A DNA stretch of 64,000 nt. Origin: Varroa destructor (lineage: Eukaryota; Arthropoda; Arachnida; Mesostigmata; Varroidae). The position numbers were made by a program, and so were the translations under genes. This document shows, piece by piece, positions 1 through 10,485 of this stretch (its first letter is position 1; each line of letters starts with the position of its first letter). The stretch covers positions 49,288,486 to 49,352,485 of the forward strand of contig NW_019211456.1 in the NCBI RefSeq assembly GCF_002443255.2, given 5' to 3'. The notes under the pieces are model-generated. The model made no database searches, was not told the DNA's origin, and worked only from the letters and a program-made list of their open reading frames with translations.

Positions 1-2970
1 TCGCTTCTGCGTTCCTGCAGGTTATCGTCAATAATTTTAGACTCCCATACCAAAACGCATAGCAGTGATTCGTCGACTTATGCACGAGCAATAGAACGAG
101 ATCGTTGCAGCTATCGTTGACCCACTATAACTACAATTACGGTTGTGCAGCGCCATCTAATGTGATCCGTTTGAATAGTGTGTCTCTGCCTTAATACCTG
201 ATATAGAAGCACGAACAACACCGACGACAAATGTTGTACAACTGTACATCATTCGCAGCAGAGGAATGCCAATCGATTTCATTAAACGGAGATCACCGTT
301 ACGTCGAACGTGAGCGGTCGGCTACAGACCTGTTAACCTGCTGCCTCGGGCAGCTTCGGCACAAAATATCCGTAGCTCAAAACTAGCCAAGTGATTTGAG
401 CGATGCGAGAACCCATCGATATCGAGAGCAGGGCAGTAGAAGAATAGAGCGCGAGGGCAAAGCTCGACAAAGACTGTTATCGTCCTCTTCGGAGTAGTGA
501 TAGTGCTCAGTATGGTCGATCCTACTTATCTTTACTTGCTTGGCTTCATCGACTGGCAGCACTTCGTAAGATTGCATCGTTTCGACTTCTCGTAGTTAGC
601 CTCGTGCCTCGATGCTCGATACGCGTATTAGTCATTCTTCTCTTTCTGTGTTTGAGATAAAAGCGCTTGGAAATGATCAGCTTCTCAACAGAACACGACT
701 TGCCTTTAGCGAAGACGACGTGACCAGCTGATTAAAACTAAGACAGAAAAAGTAAAAAAAAAAAGAGACGCTGAAAATGACTACGACACCGAAACTGAAC
801 GATGAGATAGATAAGGCGAATTCCCATCCTGCTGATGCATTTGCCACTGGATTTTTTTCGTTTGCTTAACCCAGTTTGAGAGGATAGCCATAGCACTGCT
901 AATGGGACCTAGCGAAAGAAACTCAAAGGTAGCCCAAGCCATAACAAAAGAAAGTGTGGAAGCACATCTATCCTCTGATAGGGTCCTACGACGACACAGT
1001 CTTACTTGCTTTTGGCGCCTACACAGCGGGCATTAAATCGGATTGGAAGCAAAACCCGGCGGAACCAATGACTAATGTCAAAAACTCGTCACGCCGCTTC
1101 TTCCCTTGTTGCTGTTATTTCTTATTTCTGTCCATTTTTCCCAATACATGCACTCTGTGGCCTTGTCACTCTTTGGCCTACTATTTCATAATAAGTTTTC
1201 TTGAAGCGGTGAAGCAAACGAGGCCAAGCCGACTTTTGGGTCAGAGACCTTATTAGATTTGCGTCGTCCACATTCGCCCCCTAACTCCTTTCCACCTTTA
1301 TTTAGCAAGTCAGCTGCCCCTTCGCTCTATCCGTGCCGTTTTGCAACAAGCACCCACACATCCACACACATACACACGGATTTGCAGCTGCATACGCCCC
1401 ACATCCATATGTTAGTTGAGAGTGGGTCAGGCTTGGCGCCCACGCCGTTGAAGAGCATCTGTTGCCTTCGCGTCCACCCGGCGCCAACTGCTTCACAGGG
1501 TGTTTACGTTCTCTTGGCAGTCAGCTATACCTTATTCTCATGTCTCCCTCCCTAACCCCGTGTACTCAGTGTTACTTCATCCTCCTCTTAAGTTCTCGTG
1601 GAGTAGTTCGAGCCTCATTTTATCTTTGAAGGAACTCGGCCACTGTTAGTTATCTTTGCCTACATCTCCGTCAACGAAGCCAAGAGCCGATGGTTGCACA
1701 AGCAAACACCCTAACCAATGTTGTTCTTACATCATCATCATCGTCGCGTTTAAAAAGCGAAAAAAGCTTCTGTTTAGTTCAAAAGGAGACTTCTTCAATG
1801 CCGAGCAGAGCGGGTTGCCACCTAGATGGATTCAATTAGTACGCAATGGCGTACATTTCTCTAGGCGGTGTCCGTAATGGCGGTTATTCCATCCGGGACT
1901 GCTACTACGGCATCTGCCAATAGTTTAGCCAGATCAACTGAAACGTCGGCTGGGAGACAACGCTAAGATCGACGAAACATCTCGCCGCTCCCACCCTATT
2001 ACCATTTGATGTCTCTGCCTATTATTTGACGAAACCGTTGAAAACATGTGTACGTGAAGAACATCCATCTACTTGATTCCTGCGCCCTAGACAAGTATTT
2101 GTAAATGTTCACATCTAAATACGTATCCGAATGAAAGGTGTAGGCAGAAAGTGAGATGAATCGACGACGGCGATGATGATTATGATTTTTAATATATTAT
2201 ATTATTTGTAGTACCCCAGTAAGATAACTTGGCAGACAAATATCTTGGCCACAACTTTTAGACTTTCTAAAGTCTCTAGTAGAACCGTTGCTGTAGCTGT
2301 TTTCAATACTTATCTACTTGATATAACTATGTTGGTATTTCAATTGTCATTTCTCGTGTTGCCATTGTTGTTATTTGCCGTTGAACAGGAGCGCCATCGT
2401 CCTTGCCGTCGCTGCTTGGCCACTTCTAGCGATAGGCTCTGCAGCGAGGACGACGGCCAACGACAAAGTTGAAATTAGATGTTGCCGCCGCCAAGGCCTT
2501 GTTAGTTTCCCTCGTGTTCCTTCATTCGCTACCAGATGCACAGGCCCCTCGCCATGTTAGACTTTCGAACAGCTGTTTTCGTAACCCTGCATTCGTCGTT
2601 GGTTCAATTTGAGTGGAAACGAGTGTGCTTTCTCAGAAGCAAGAACGAATGAAGAAACGAAGGGTCTCGAAATCTTCGCGCTCTGGTCGTTCAAATGGCC
2701 CTCCCGTTTAGTTTCGATGTCGCCGCGGCTTCCTTCACTACAGTCCTGTGTGTCCTCCTAGCCGTCAGATGAGATTTAGAAAAATGTCGTCAAAATCATG
2801 TAGATTTTTCTTTGTGCACTACACTATTCGAAAAGAACACCGAGCCGACAAGCCACCCAACTCAGAGTTAGCGAAGCCTACGTTTCCGTGCCCCCTTTGG
2901 TCCAGTACAGCGCCAAAGCTAGCAGTCGACGTAACAAGAGTAACAGCAGCTTGTTCGCCCTGGATTGACA

Positions 2971-2990
2971 AGCCAGCCAGCCAGCCAGCC
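2971..2990. repeat. (AGCC)5 tetranucleotide microsatellite
   Basis: Five perfect AGCC units. The reverse-complement motif recurs as (CTGG)5 at 48981. Confidence 0.97.
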
Positions 2991-3099
2991 GTTCTCACTC
3001 GTCTTAAAAACGATTTCTAAGCGACTTTTCTCACATGGTCGAACGAGACGGCGCCAGACCAAACGAGCCGAATGTAGATGGCATTTTCGGTCCGGGGAA

Positions 3100-3315
3100 A
3101 ACGGCAGGGATTCTGGGGCAAGCGGGGGGGGGGGGGGGGGGGGGGTGCGAGGTAAGGGGGGAGGGCTAGGAACTGAAGAGAGCGAACAACAAGAAGGATA
3201 GCTGGAAAAATCGAATTCGGCGTTCTCTTCTGAGGATCGGGAAGGACAAGGCAATGGACAGGAGAATGGAAGAAACGGCAAGATGGCGAAAGAGGAAGGA
3301 GAGGCGACATCGAGC
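3100..3315. other. Strand-asymmetric purine-rich tract
   Basis: The plus strand is dominated by G and A over about 200 bases, including the 22-base G run. The complementary pyrimidine strand has few stop codons, which produces long but meaningless minus-strand frames. Confidence 0.7.
3124..3145. repeat. Poly-G tract, 22 bases
   Basis: Uninterrupted run of 22 G, followed at about 3156 by a shorter G-rich patch, inside a purine-rich plus strand. Run length in assemblies of such tracts is often uncertain. Confidence 0.97.
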
Positions 3316-3615
3316 GCCATGGTTTTTGTCGATGTCGTCTCTTGTCACTGCGACTGCTGCCGTCATCTCCACTGGAAACGGAGTGAGAGGACATTTTTGG
3401 GAAATTCATGCATTTGCTTTCATCTCCTCCTCAAGACAATAATGGCGAAGAGTCCGCCTTATTCTGTTAGTTTTAGTTCGCGTCAAATCAGACGTGTACA
3501 ATCATCGTCGAACTCCTATCGGCAACAGTAATTCTATCTTGGTGTTCAGTTATTTACCGCGCTTGTTTCTCGTTACCTGAACACTGAAATAATAACGGGC
3601 GACGCCACAGATGTA

Positions 3616-4029
3616 TTAAGATTTATTATTCCGCAGATTTTCTCTTCGTACTTTTGTAATCTTTCTGTTTACGGTCCATCGAACGGCATTGAACAGTGTA
3701 ACAGTTAAATCAGTGACACCGGAAAACATATATATATAATATATAATTATCCAGGTCCTAACTTGTAACCGCGGCGGGGCATTGAAGAGATGACGGCCAC
3801 GACAACGCACGGCTGCAATGCGAACGGCAATAGATTCGGAAAGCACCGTTGCCATCGCAGGCACCCGGCCAGTGCTTCCTAAATAGGGCAACTCCGTCGT
3901 CGGGCATAGCCAAATAACTCTGACGAGAGCGGCTATGATAAAAACAGCAACAATCACCCAAGCAGTTACGATGCAGTCCAGCAGTCCTCGACGAACATGG
4001 CTGCTCGTCCTGAAAGCTCCAATCGACAT
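3616..4029 (-). CDS. Open frame with one predicted membrane segment, coding status doubtful
   Basis: The minus strand has an ATG-initiated frame of 137 codons. Residues 1-15 are polar and basic; about 16-42 form a hydrophobic segment (around CIVTAWVIVAVFIIAALV); the tail ends in a Lys/Arg/Asn-rich stretch. The arrangement would suit a small signal-anchor protein. Against this, the middle of the frame reads through an AT dinucleotide tract (3727-3748, giving Ile/Tyr runs), another minus-strand frame (3758-4072) is open for 104 codons over the same bases, and no family resemblance is apparent. It may be a chance frame, or only its 5' half may be an exon. Confidence 0.1.
   Translation of the reverse strand: MSIGAFRTSSHVRRGLLDCIVTAWVIVAVFIIAALVRVIWLCPTTELPYLGSTGRVPAMATVLSESIAVRIAAVRCRGRHLFNAPPRLQVRTWIIIYYIYMFSGVTDLTVTLFNAVRWTVNRKITKVRRENLRNNKS
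3727..3748. repeat. AT dinucleotide tract
   Basis: Two short TA runs separated by an AAT junction, about 22 bases of pure A/T. Confidence 0.85.
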
Positions 4030-4972
4030 TAGTGGCTACAAGTGTGTAGCATCTGATTAATATGTTAGTCATTCAGCTAAACAGCACACGTTACCAGTAA
4101 GTCTTAATAAAAATCCTTACGCATTTTCGTTCCGTAACGCTACCGGCTGTGCTTGTGCCTGATTTCTATTTTTGCTGCTGCGGTAGTCATAGGATAATAG
4201 TATAATTTATACGGATAGTAGTAATCGGTGAAGCCTCGCCTTTTTGTGCAGTTCTTTTCCACCGCACAAAATAATAGTGCGTATAGGGTCGTATAAGGAA
4301 CAGGGAAATGAATAAGGCGGCAAACACCCTTCCTCCTATTTTCAATAAAGGGGCATCACTTTTTCTGCGCAATGTTTTATTGTTTGTCCATTGCGTGTAG
4401 GTACGACATAGGGTTAGGTTATCGTCTGACTCTTTCCGCTAAAAGTATTACAGTACATTACACTTAATCCATAATTCTAGCACTTTTCTTTTGGTTCGAC
4501 GGCATTCTTCTGGTTTCCTGTTTGTGTTTACAGATGAAATAACACGGAAACTCTTGACAATATTGATGAAACCCGCTTACAATCAATGCAGATGCTTTCA
4601 CGTGAATCTCTGCTGGCTGTAGTTATAATTTAACATTTTATCAAATGTGATTCTGTGGTTCGTTCGCGGGAAGGGGATGCAAGGGGGAGGTTGCGAGAAA
4701 AAAGACAGCATAGATAATAATAATTAAGGTAGATAACGGTCGTGTAAACATCAAGTGCGGTGTGGGTGCCTTCTGCGCGTAACGAAAGAGTGGAGAAAAC
4801 GAGGAAGGAAAGGCACTGAATATCAGTCGGTATTGCCAATGATCATATCGTTGCTCGCGTCTGACGGCTGGTGCGTGGTTATATTTGCCGAACAGTAGGA
4901 ACACATGCAGGAGCGTTGGTTAGTCACAACAGCTGCAGTTCATCTGTAGCAGTAACTACGGCTTAGCGTGGG

Positions 4973-5002
4973 GCCAACCCGGGTTGATTGGTCCGGGTTG
5001 GC
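4973..5002. repeat. Perfect 10-bp inverted repeat, GC-rich hairpin
   Basis: Arms GCCAACCCGG and CCGGGTTGGC pair perfectly; two further G-T wobbles extend the stem to 12 bp with a 6-base loop. The left half also contains the self-palindrome CAACCCGGGTTG (4976-4987... reading inward), so two alternative foldings exist. Confidence 0.85.
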
Positions 5003-5402
5003 AAACGGCAAAGGAAACTCAATATCAGGAGCAGCCGCGGTTAACAACAGCAGTAATTTACGCATCTAATTGCCGAGCCGTTAGTCTCGCTAAGGTACCC
5101 TAATCCCTGATTAAGGCTGTGATCACAACGCCACTAGTCGTTATAGTAGATATAGTAACCCTGCTTGTAAAGAAATAGTCATTGCCGTTAACAAAATCTA
5201 CAAGAATCTGACGTGAGTAACCACTGTACCCGTTGAAAAGATTCAAAGCAACATCAAGCACAACCAGGCAATAGGATCTGGCTAAAGCAATGCACGGACA
5301 CTATTTCTCGCTAGTACATCTATACATAATTAATATCGGCGTTAACGCTAACAGCTGAAAAATAGAAGTGGTCATCAGAATTTGGGTCTGGCACTGGCGA
5401 TA

Positions 5403-5433
5403 ATTTCATATCTTTTTTATAAAGATATGAAAT
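5403..5433. repeat. Perfect 13-bp inverted repeat, AT-rich hairpin
   Basis: Arms ATTTCATATCTTT and AAAGATATGAAAT pair without mismatch around the loop TTTAT. No gene or repeat family around it explains the structure. Confidence 0.9.
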
Positions 5434-5743
5434 CATCGTATCTATTGCAATGTAGTGCTGACCAATATGATCGGCAGCCGATTAAGCTCCTCGAAACGAG
5501 TATACAGATAGTAAAAATTAGCATCTCTACGAAAGCCCCTCAACACGGAGAAGTAACAATTGTGTCTCATCAAATTTGTTCATTGCCGAAGGGGATGCGT
5601 TATACTTTCACCGTACGTTTTTGCTAACGTGAAAATTATTCTAAAACAACTTGAGGAAACGAGTACGGTACCATTGTCTGCGTTGTTTTTCGCTTTAGCA
5701 CGCAACCATCAAATGGATTTGTTGCGTTTTTCGTACTACGATG

Positions 5744-5761
5744 TTTGACGTCTACGTCAAA
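5744..5761. repeat. Near-palindrome with two TGACGT half-sites
   Basis: TTTGACGT-CT-ACGTCAAA, two 8-base arms separated by two bases. Each arm contains TGACGT, the half-site pattern bound by CREB/ATF-type bZIP factors; the two-base insertion makes it non-canonical. Confidence 0.8.
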
Positions 5762-5799
5762 AAATTCAAACACCCGCATCACGCCGCCGTCGCTGCGAT

Positions 5800-5848
5800 T
5801 ACGGGAACCGAAGCAGTGAGAAGGCGCTGAGACGTAGCCGTTCCCGTA
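5800..5848. repeat. 9-bp inverted repeat with 31-base spacer
   Basis: TACGGGAAC and GTTCCCGTA are perfect reverse complements flanking a 31-base spacer. Confidence 0.75.
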
Positions 5849-5931
5849 CACTGCTGCCGCCAAATGAGGAATAGCAGTAATGGTTTGTTTCTTTGAGTTG
5901 TTTATTGTTTAAATGAGCCTGTTTATCCGCC

Positions 5932-5962
<31 letters not shown>
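5932..5962. repeat. (TA)n(TG)n compound microsatellite
   Basis: About 17 bases of alternating TA followed by about 14 bases of alternating GT with no interruption. Confidence 0.97.
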
Positions 5963-8180
5963 CTGATATGTATTCCCTTGTAGCTTCCACCTAGTGAGGA
6001 TGAGTAGATCGTCATTGTGGTTCCTTCTGCTGCTGGCGTTGTAATTTTTCCGCTTTTTTTTCTTTGTTATTGCTCGATTGCCTAATCGTGAGAACTTTGC
6101 TTGAAGTAGTTTTTTAGTCGTGGGTCTTTGTGTTTGCATGAGGCTGTTGTTTGTGTGTTACGGCCAACGCGTCTTCGTCGACTGCCCGCCTCTTGCTTCG
6201 CGACAAACGGCTCCGACGCTGAGCACTCTACTATCAGCCGACGCCGCGATAGGCCGGCGGGCGGACGAATTGATGAACAACAGCAATTCTCTTCGTCATA
6301 GAAGTGATGCTGGCAAAAGCAGGTAGGATTGCAGCGGCCGTGGTTAGCGGTCATTTTTCCTCGAAAGAAAAGCAGAGAAAGAATCTGAAGCTTTTCAGCG
6401 CCCAGTGCTTTCTCTGTCTGTCGTACCTTTTTTCCTATACACATGTACTGCAATAGCTAGCTGACGGTTCTGCACGGCTATGCAGTGATGTTATGCTACA
6501 GTATTGTGAACCAGCGGCCGTCTTCTAAGTTCTTGCTGTTGCTTGTTATTGCCACGACCTCAATGTGGCTCAGCTGATTTCTTTCCTTATCGCTCACTAG
6601 CCCTTCACGGAGTCGTACCGAACGGGGCAGCGTGCAGCTGACATGCAAGTTGGCATCACATCTCGCTCACGGCACCGGCGCTGGCGGTCGCGACCACTCA
6701 TCAGCGCCACGAGTGCAGATGACCTCGTCTGGCGAAACTGAGCCTGCCCGACCACTCTCTCAGTTATGTCAGCGGCAACAATGGGTGAAGGGCCGACTAC
6801 TGACAGCCACACAAAAGCCACGACCCATCCATCTACGGCCATAGCTGAGCCTTCACCGGCCACTGGTTAAAAACCACAACGACAAATAACGATGGCAACA
6901 GTCACGAGCGCTACCAATTCAGTGCAACGAAGCGGACCGCCTCTGCAGTCACACAACACTCGTTTATTACATATACAGAAAAAACGAGCAGCAGAAATCA
7001 GGGGATGGCTCACTATAGCATCGGTAACATTGTATGGCGGCGACGGCCAGAAATATATTGGCGTTTACCTCAGCCGACCAACCTCTATCAGTGATATACA
7101 TACAAAGGCCCACAGTGATGGCACAAGTCACTGGTCCTCGTGGGTACTTTCGAAGCGGGTTAAACGCCTTGCTGATGACAGACGATTAGACGATGTGGCC
7201 GCGCGGTCAGTCTGCCAACCCGCGACCGCCACGCTGATGATGACGACACTTACATTGGCGACACTCGACGGTGACGCCTGCTGTAACAACACCAACAAAA
7301 AAAAAAAGTCTAAAAGTAGCTATGCAACGATAATAGTAATAGCAACCTGCACCACCATGATCACACTCATCATCATCATCCTTATAAAGTAGGTATCATA
7401 AAGAAACAACAGCGAACGTTACTATGACATATGTACTGTCGCGTATTATTATATAACTGGCTGACCACAGATTCGCTATTTGCTATTATTAACACCACCG
7501 CAAGGATAATGACGGTTAAGTTTACTTACATGCGGCTCTTGCCCCTGCTACTCACGGTAAGACGTTGTCCATCCTGTCTGTATCGTTCTTTCCGCCAGCG
7601 TTTCTTCACACTGGCAGAAAACTACCGTCACAACAACCATCACGTATTTCTTCTACTAACGCTACTGGTATTGTTGTTACCGCGTCCCGCCGAGGTGGGT
7701 GCTATGGCGTTAAATGCCGCGCTCACCGCAACAAAAATGACACTGTCGGCCCGAAAACGATCCACAAACATATTATTATTCTGGCGGCTATAAACGCTCA
7801 CGTCGTCCGACCAATCGTCGTCGTTGGTTCCAGACTCTCGTATGACGCGTTGGACTATAAAAGTTATTTTGTACGTTCTGCGCATCAGAAGCTAAACATT
7901 CGTATCTCCAGATCATCCTGGTCAGATTGGCTAAACAGTGCAGCTGAGAGCCAGACCAGTCTCAATAATACGCCCCCCTGCAGGATCGGCGGAACCCTCA
8001 GGACGTGTGTCATTCGAGTCTTTCTGACATCTTAAGGGACTTTCTAGAAGAGATCTTGCGTTCGAGCAAATAGTCACTACACGCTGGATGACTCGGGATA
8101 GAATGGAGCGATGAGAAACGTGGACAGGGTTTTCAAGGCCGATATCTCAGCAAAAGTTAGGTTTCTCTGTCATACGACCC

Positions 8181-8206
8181 CGCCGTCGCCGCCGCCGCCG
8201 CCGCCG
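8181..8206. repeat. Interrupted (CCG)n array
   Basis: CGCCGT followed by about seven perfect GCC/CCG units. A similar array is at 58753. Confidence 0.95.
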
Positions 8207-8272
8207 TCTTCGTTCAGCTTCAGGGTGACCATCCTTTGATCGGCGATGGTATACGCCTAAAGTTGCGCGAAA

Positions 8273-8321
8273 ATGGGAGAAAAAGGCGAGGGGACAGTGA
8301 CAAGCGACATGCTCGGAGTAG
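8273..8321 (+). CDS. Weak candidate first exon downstream of a CCG repeat
   Basis: An ATG in good context (GCGAAAATGG) begins 16 codons (MGEKGEGTVTSDMLGV plus one base) that run into a GTAAGAAG donor. An interrupted CCG array lies 70 to 90 bases upstream, as is sometimes seen in 5' untranslated regions of animal genes. The peptide is unrecognised and hydrophilic. Read without splicing, the frame continues to about 8500. Short ATG-to-donor segments like this are common by chance, so support is minimal. Confidence 0.1.
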
Positions 8322-8643
8322 GTAAGAAGATTAACATTCTCCTTTTTTGGGGTTCCTTTACCTTACACCAACGACGCCCAGCGCTGTGCGGCCACACTCA
8401 CCCACGAATGCCGATTACCGATTCGTCGTTTGCCAATTGGCATCTAGTCTGTCTGTCCATTACGGCGATATCTATCAGGATGTGCAGGAAATGGGATTAG
8501 TAGTGTTTCTGGTGGAAGAGAAGATTCGATAGCCTCGTTTCGCGCCGGTGCTGTTGTAGCCATGCGTTACCGCGGATCATCCTGACTGATACGGCGCTCC
8601 AAGTAACAAGCGCGCAAGAATCCTGACATCACGTCAAGGATCG

Positions 8644-8662
8644 CAACAACAACAACAACAAC
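8644..8662. repeat. (CAA)6 microsatellite
   Basis: Six perfect CAA units followed by a degenerate CTAACAATAAC tail. Confidence 0.95.
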
Positions 8663-9761
8663 TAACAATAACGCCATTATTGCTACCGCTGCTGGCAGAA
8701 AGAAAAGAATTCACGGTAGCATTTAGCGCGCAAATCGTAGTTAGTAGCAATGCAAGTCAATAGTCGTCGTTACTGGTAACAGCCGCCGGTTAAATAATCA
8801 TCAACTGTAGAAAGTGAGTATTTAATAAGGCGCTGTGGGGCTGTACATGGGGGCTATCTTTCGCCAGCTGTCTGCCGCCTATGGACGATTTCTGTGATCG
8901 TTGCGCGACCAGATCGAATGCTGGATTGCGAAAATTGTATGTTTACCAGGTTGGTTAGGTACAATCTTTCATCGCTATTGGAATCAGCTTTTTTTTTAAC
9001 TCAATTCCATCCCATCAGTAAGGACACCTCGATTTTGCCGATGTAACAACATTCACAACAAATGTAGCTGTTACCGCATACGGCGATGTTGCAGAAGAGA
9101 AGTAGTTTCATTTTGCGCGTATCTATGCGACAGGTATCTGACAATGTTGTTGTTGGTTTTTCTGAAAATTGGTCTTAAGTTACTCGGTAAGTGACAGCGA
9201 AGGTAATTTCGACCGACACGATCGTTTGATCAGAGTCGGAACGATGCAAGGAGTAATTATTGCACAAGAACGGTAGTTCGTTCCTGTTTCTCTATCAAAC
9301 ACAAGTTAGCCCACCGGGGCGCTATGCTATCGTTTACCTTCCCCCACCAGAGGATTATGTCGATAGCACCACTATAGTGTGCCGGCGTATGTATGCTTTC
9401 GATTTGAGCATTTATATTGTTTCGTGCAGAAAGTGTATTATTCGCTGATATTGTTGTTGTCCGGGCTTGTTTTTGTTGATCATTGTTGCATCTTGAGAAA
9501 CGACTGATTTATTGTTCCTTTCTGCTTCTGTGCCGGAAGTAACGGACAATTTGGTTGCGCGCATGTGGAAGAGATTCCCATAAGCAACTAAAAGTAACAA
9601 GAACGCCACGTTCTTTGCCCCCCAATCTGATGCAGGGCATGCTATCTTTATTGTTGTTGTCGTTGTTTGCTACTTCTTTTTCGTTGGTTTTTCTGCCGAG
9701 TGTTTTCGGGCCAAACGCGTGCCGTAATAGTTAACAATCGCGCACCGGGATTAGCTCTTAC

Positions 9762-9816
9762 CTGAAGCTCCCAGCAACTCGAAAGCCACTACCGCCACGA
9801 CTACGATCGCTACCAT
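9762..9816 (-). CDS. Weak candidate first exon, signal-peptide-like
   Basis: On the minus strand an ATG starts 18 codons (MVAIVVVAVVAFELLGAS, plus one base) ending at CAG followed by GTAAGA. The peptide is almost entirely hydrophobic, like a signal peptide or anchor, though it lacks the usual basic residue after Met. The hydrophobicity comes from a GTA/GTC/GCG triplet-rich stretch, so it may simply reflect cryptic triplet repetition. No downstream exon was found. Confidence 0.08.
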
Positions 9817-10318
9817 CCCTGCCCCCGATAACACCACTAATAAAGGCAGCAACAAGTACGCAGTAAGCAGAAGACATTCCAAGGAAAATTGTCAACATCT
9901 CATGGCCCGTTGCCCCATCTGGACTTCCACTTATTTACGATATTCATTGGACTGCTGCGCCGTTATCAAAGATGGAAATGAATAATAAAAGAAACAACAT
10001 GCTCTTATATAAGTATATATATAAGTGGCGTTCGTACGTGTGACTTCTCATATCAAATCTCAAGTATACATGAACCTTGATGCATGACGTTATTACCCAC
10101 AGAGAGAGTTTTCCCTATAACAACGTTCTTTTATATGCGTCTATACTTTTTGGTAAACGTAATGAATGTAGGTGCATTATAGTTACTCCGCTCCCACAAG
10201 CAGCATGTGTATCATACTCAACGGGAAAAGAAAAACGGCCGTCTGGCGCTTATAGGTCCATCACTAGTTTGATGTTTCATTGTTGATGTTGTCCTCGACG
10301 TCGTTGGAACGAGCGTTG

Positions 10319-10337
10319 TATATATATATATATATAT
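10319..10337. repeat. (TA)9 microsatellite
   Basis: Perfect alternating TA run of 19 bases. Confidence 0.97.
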
Positions 10338-10448
10338 TGCCACAGTGCCGCAAAAGTTGCGTGATCGTCTTTATACGTCAGCGCCTCGATACCGGCATAT
10401 AGAACACATAAATGCATTGTTTACAGATAGTAGTGGCTGTGATAGTCG

Positions 10449-10485
10449 GCAGGTATACCAATATTGTATTGGTAAGGTACCCTGC
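10449..10485. repeat. Bulged hairpin, about 15 paired bases
   Basis: An inner stem TACCAATA / TATTGGTA with a 3-base loop sits inside an outer stem GCAGGTA / TACC(c)TGC, separated by a 3-base bulge (AGG) and a single-base bulge. Confidence 0.65.

Larger units (their letters stand above)
1..5000. other. Region with no supported gene (0-5 kb)
   Basis: No open frame here resembles a protein family. Visible content: an 11-base A run at 754-764, a CA-rich stretch around 1345-1378, an (AGCC)5 array, a 22-base G run, and a strongly purine-rich plus strand from about 3100 to 3315. That purine tract leaves its complement nearly stop-free, which explains three overlapping 68-133 residue minus-strand frames rich in Pro, Ser and Leu. 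A 137-codon minus-strand frame at 3616-4029 contains one hydrophobic segment and is listed separately. A compact hairpin lies at the right edge (4973). Confidence 0.75.
5001..10000. other. Region with no supported gene (5-10 kb)
   Basis: Contains three inverted repeats between 5403 and 5848, a (TA)n(TG)n tract at 5932, diffuse ATC/CAC triplets around 7200-7380, an interrupted CCG array at 8181 and CAA/TTG triplet runs near 8644 and 9646. The 120-166 residue plus-strand frames between 6892 and 8035 overlap each other in different frames, are Thr/Ser/Ile-rich and show no domain, so I treat them as chance. Two short exon-like segments (8273 and 9762) are listed at low confidence. Confidence 0.75.

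Noticed and set aside
6892..8035. Group of overlapping 120-166 codon plus-strand frames that could be read as a small gene cluster
   Set aside because: They overlap in different frames, are Thr/Ser-rich from ACA/ACG/ATC triplets and show no domains or consistent start context.
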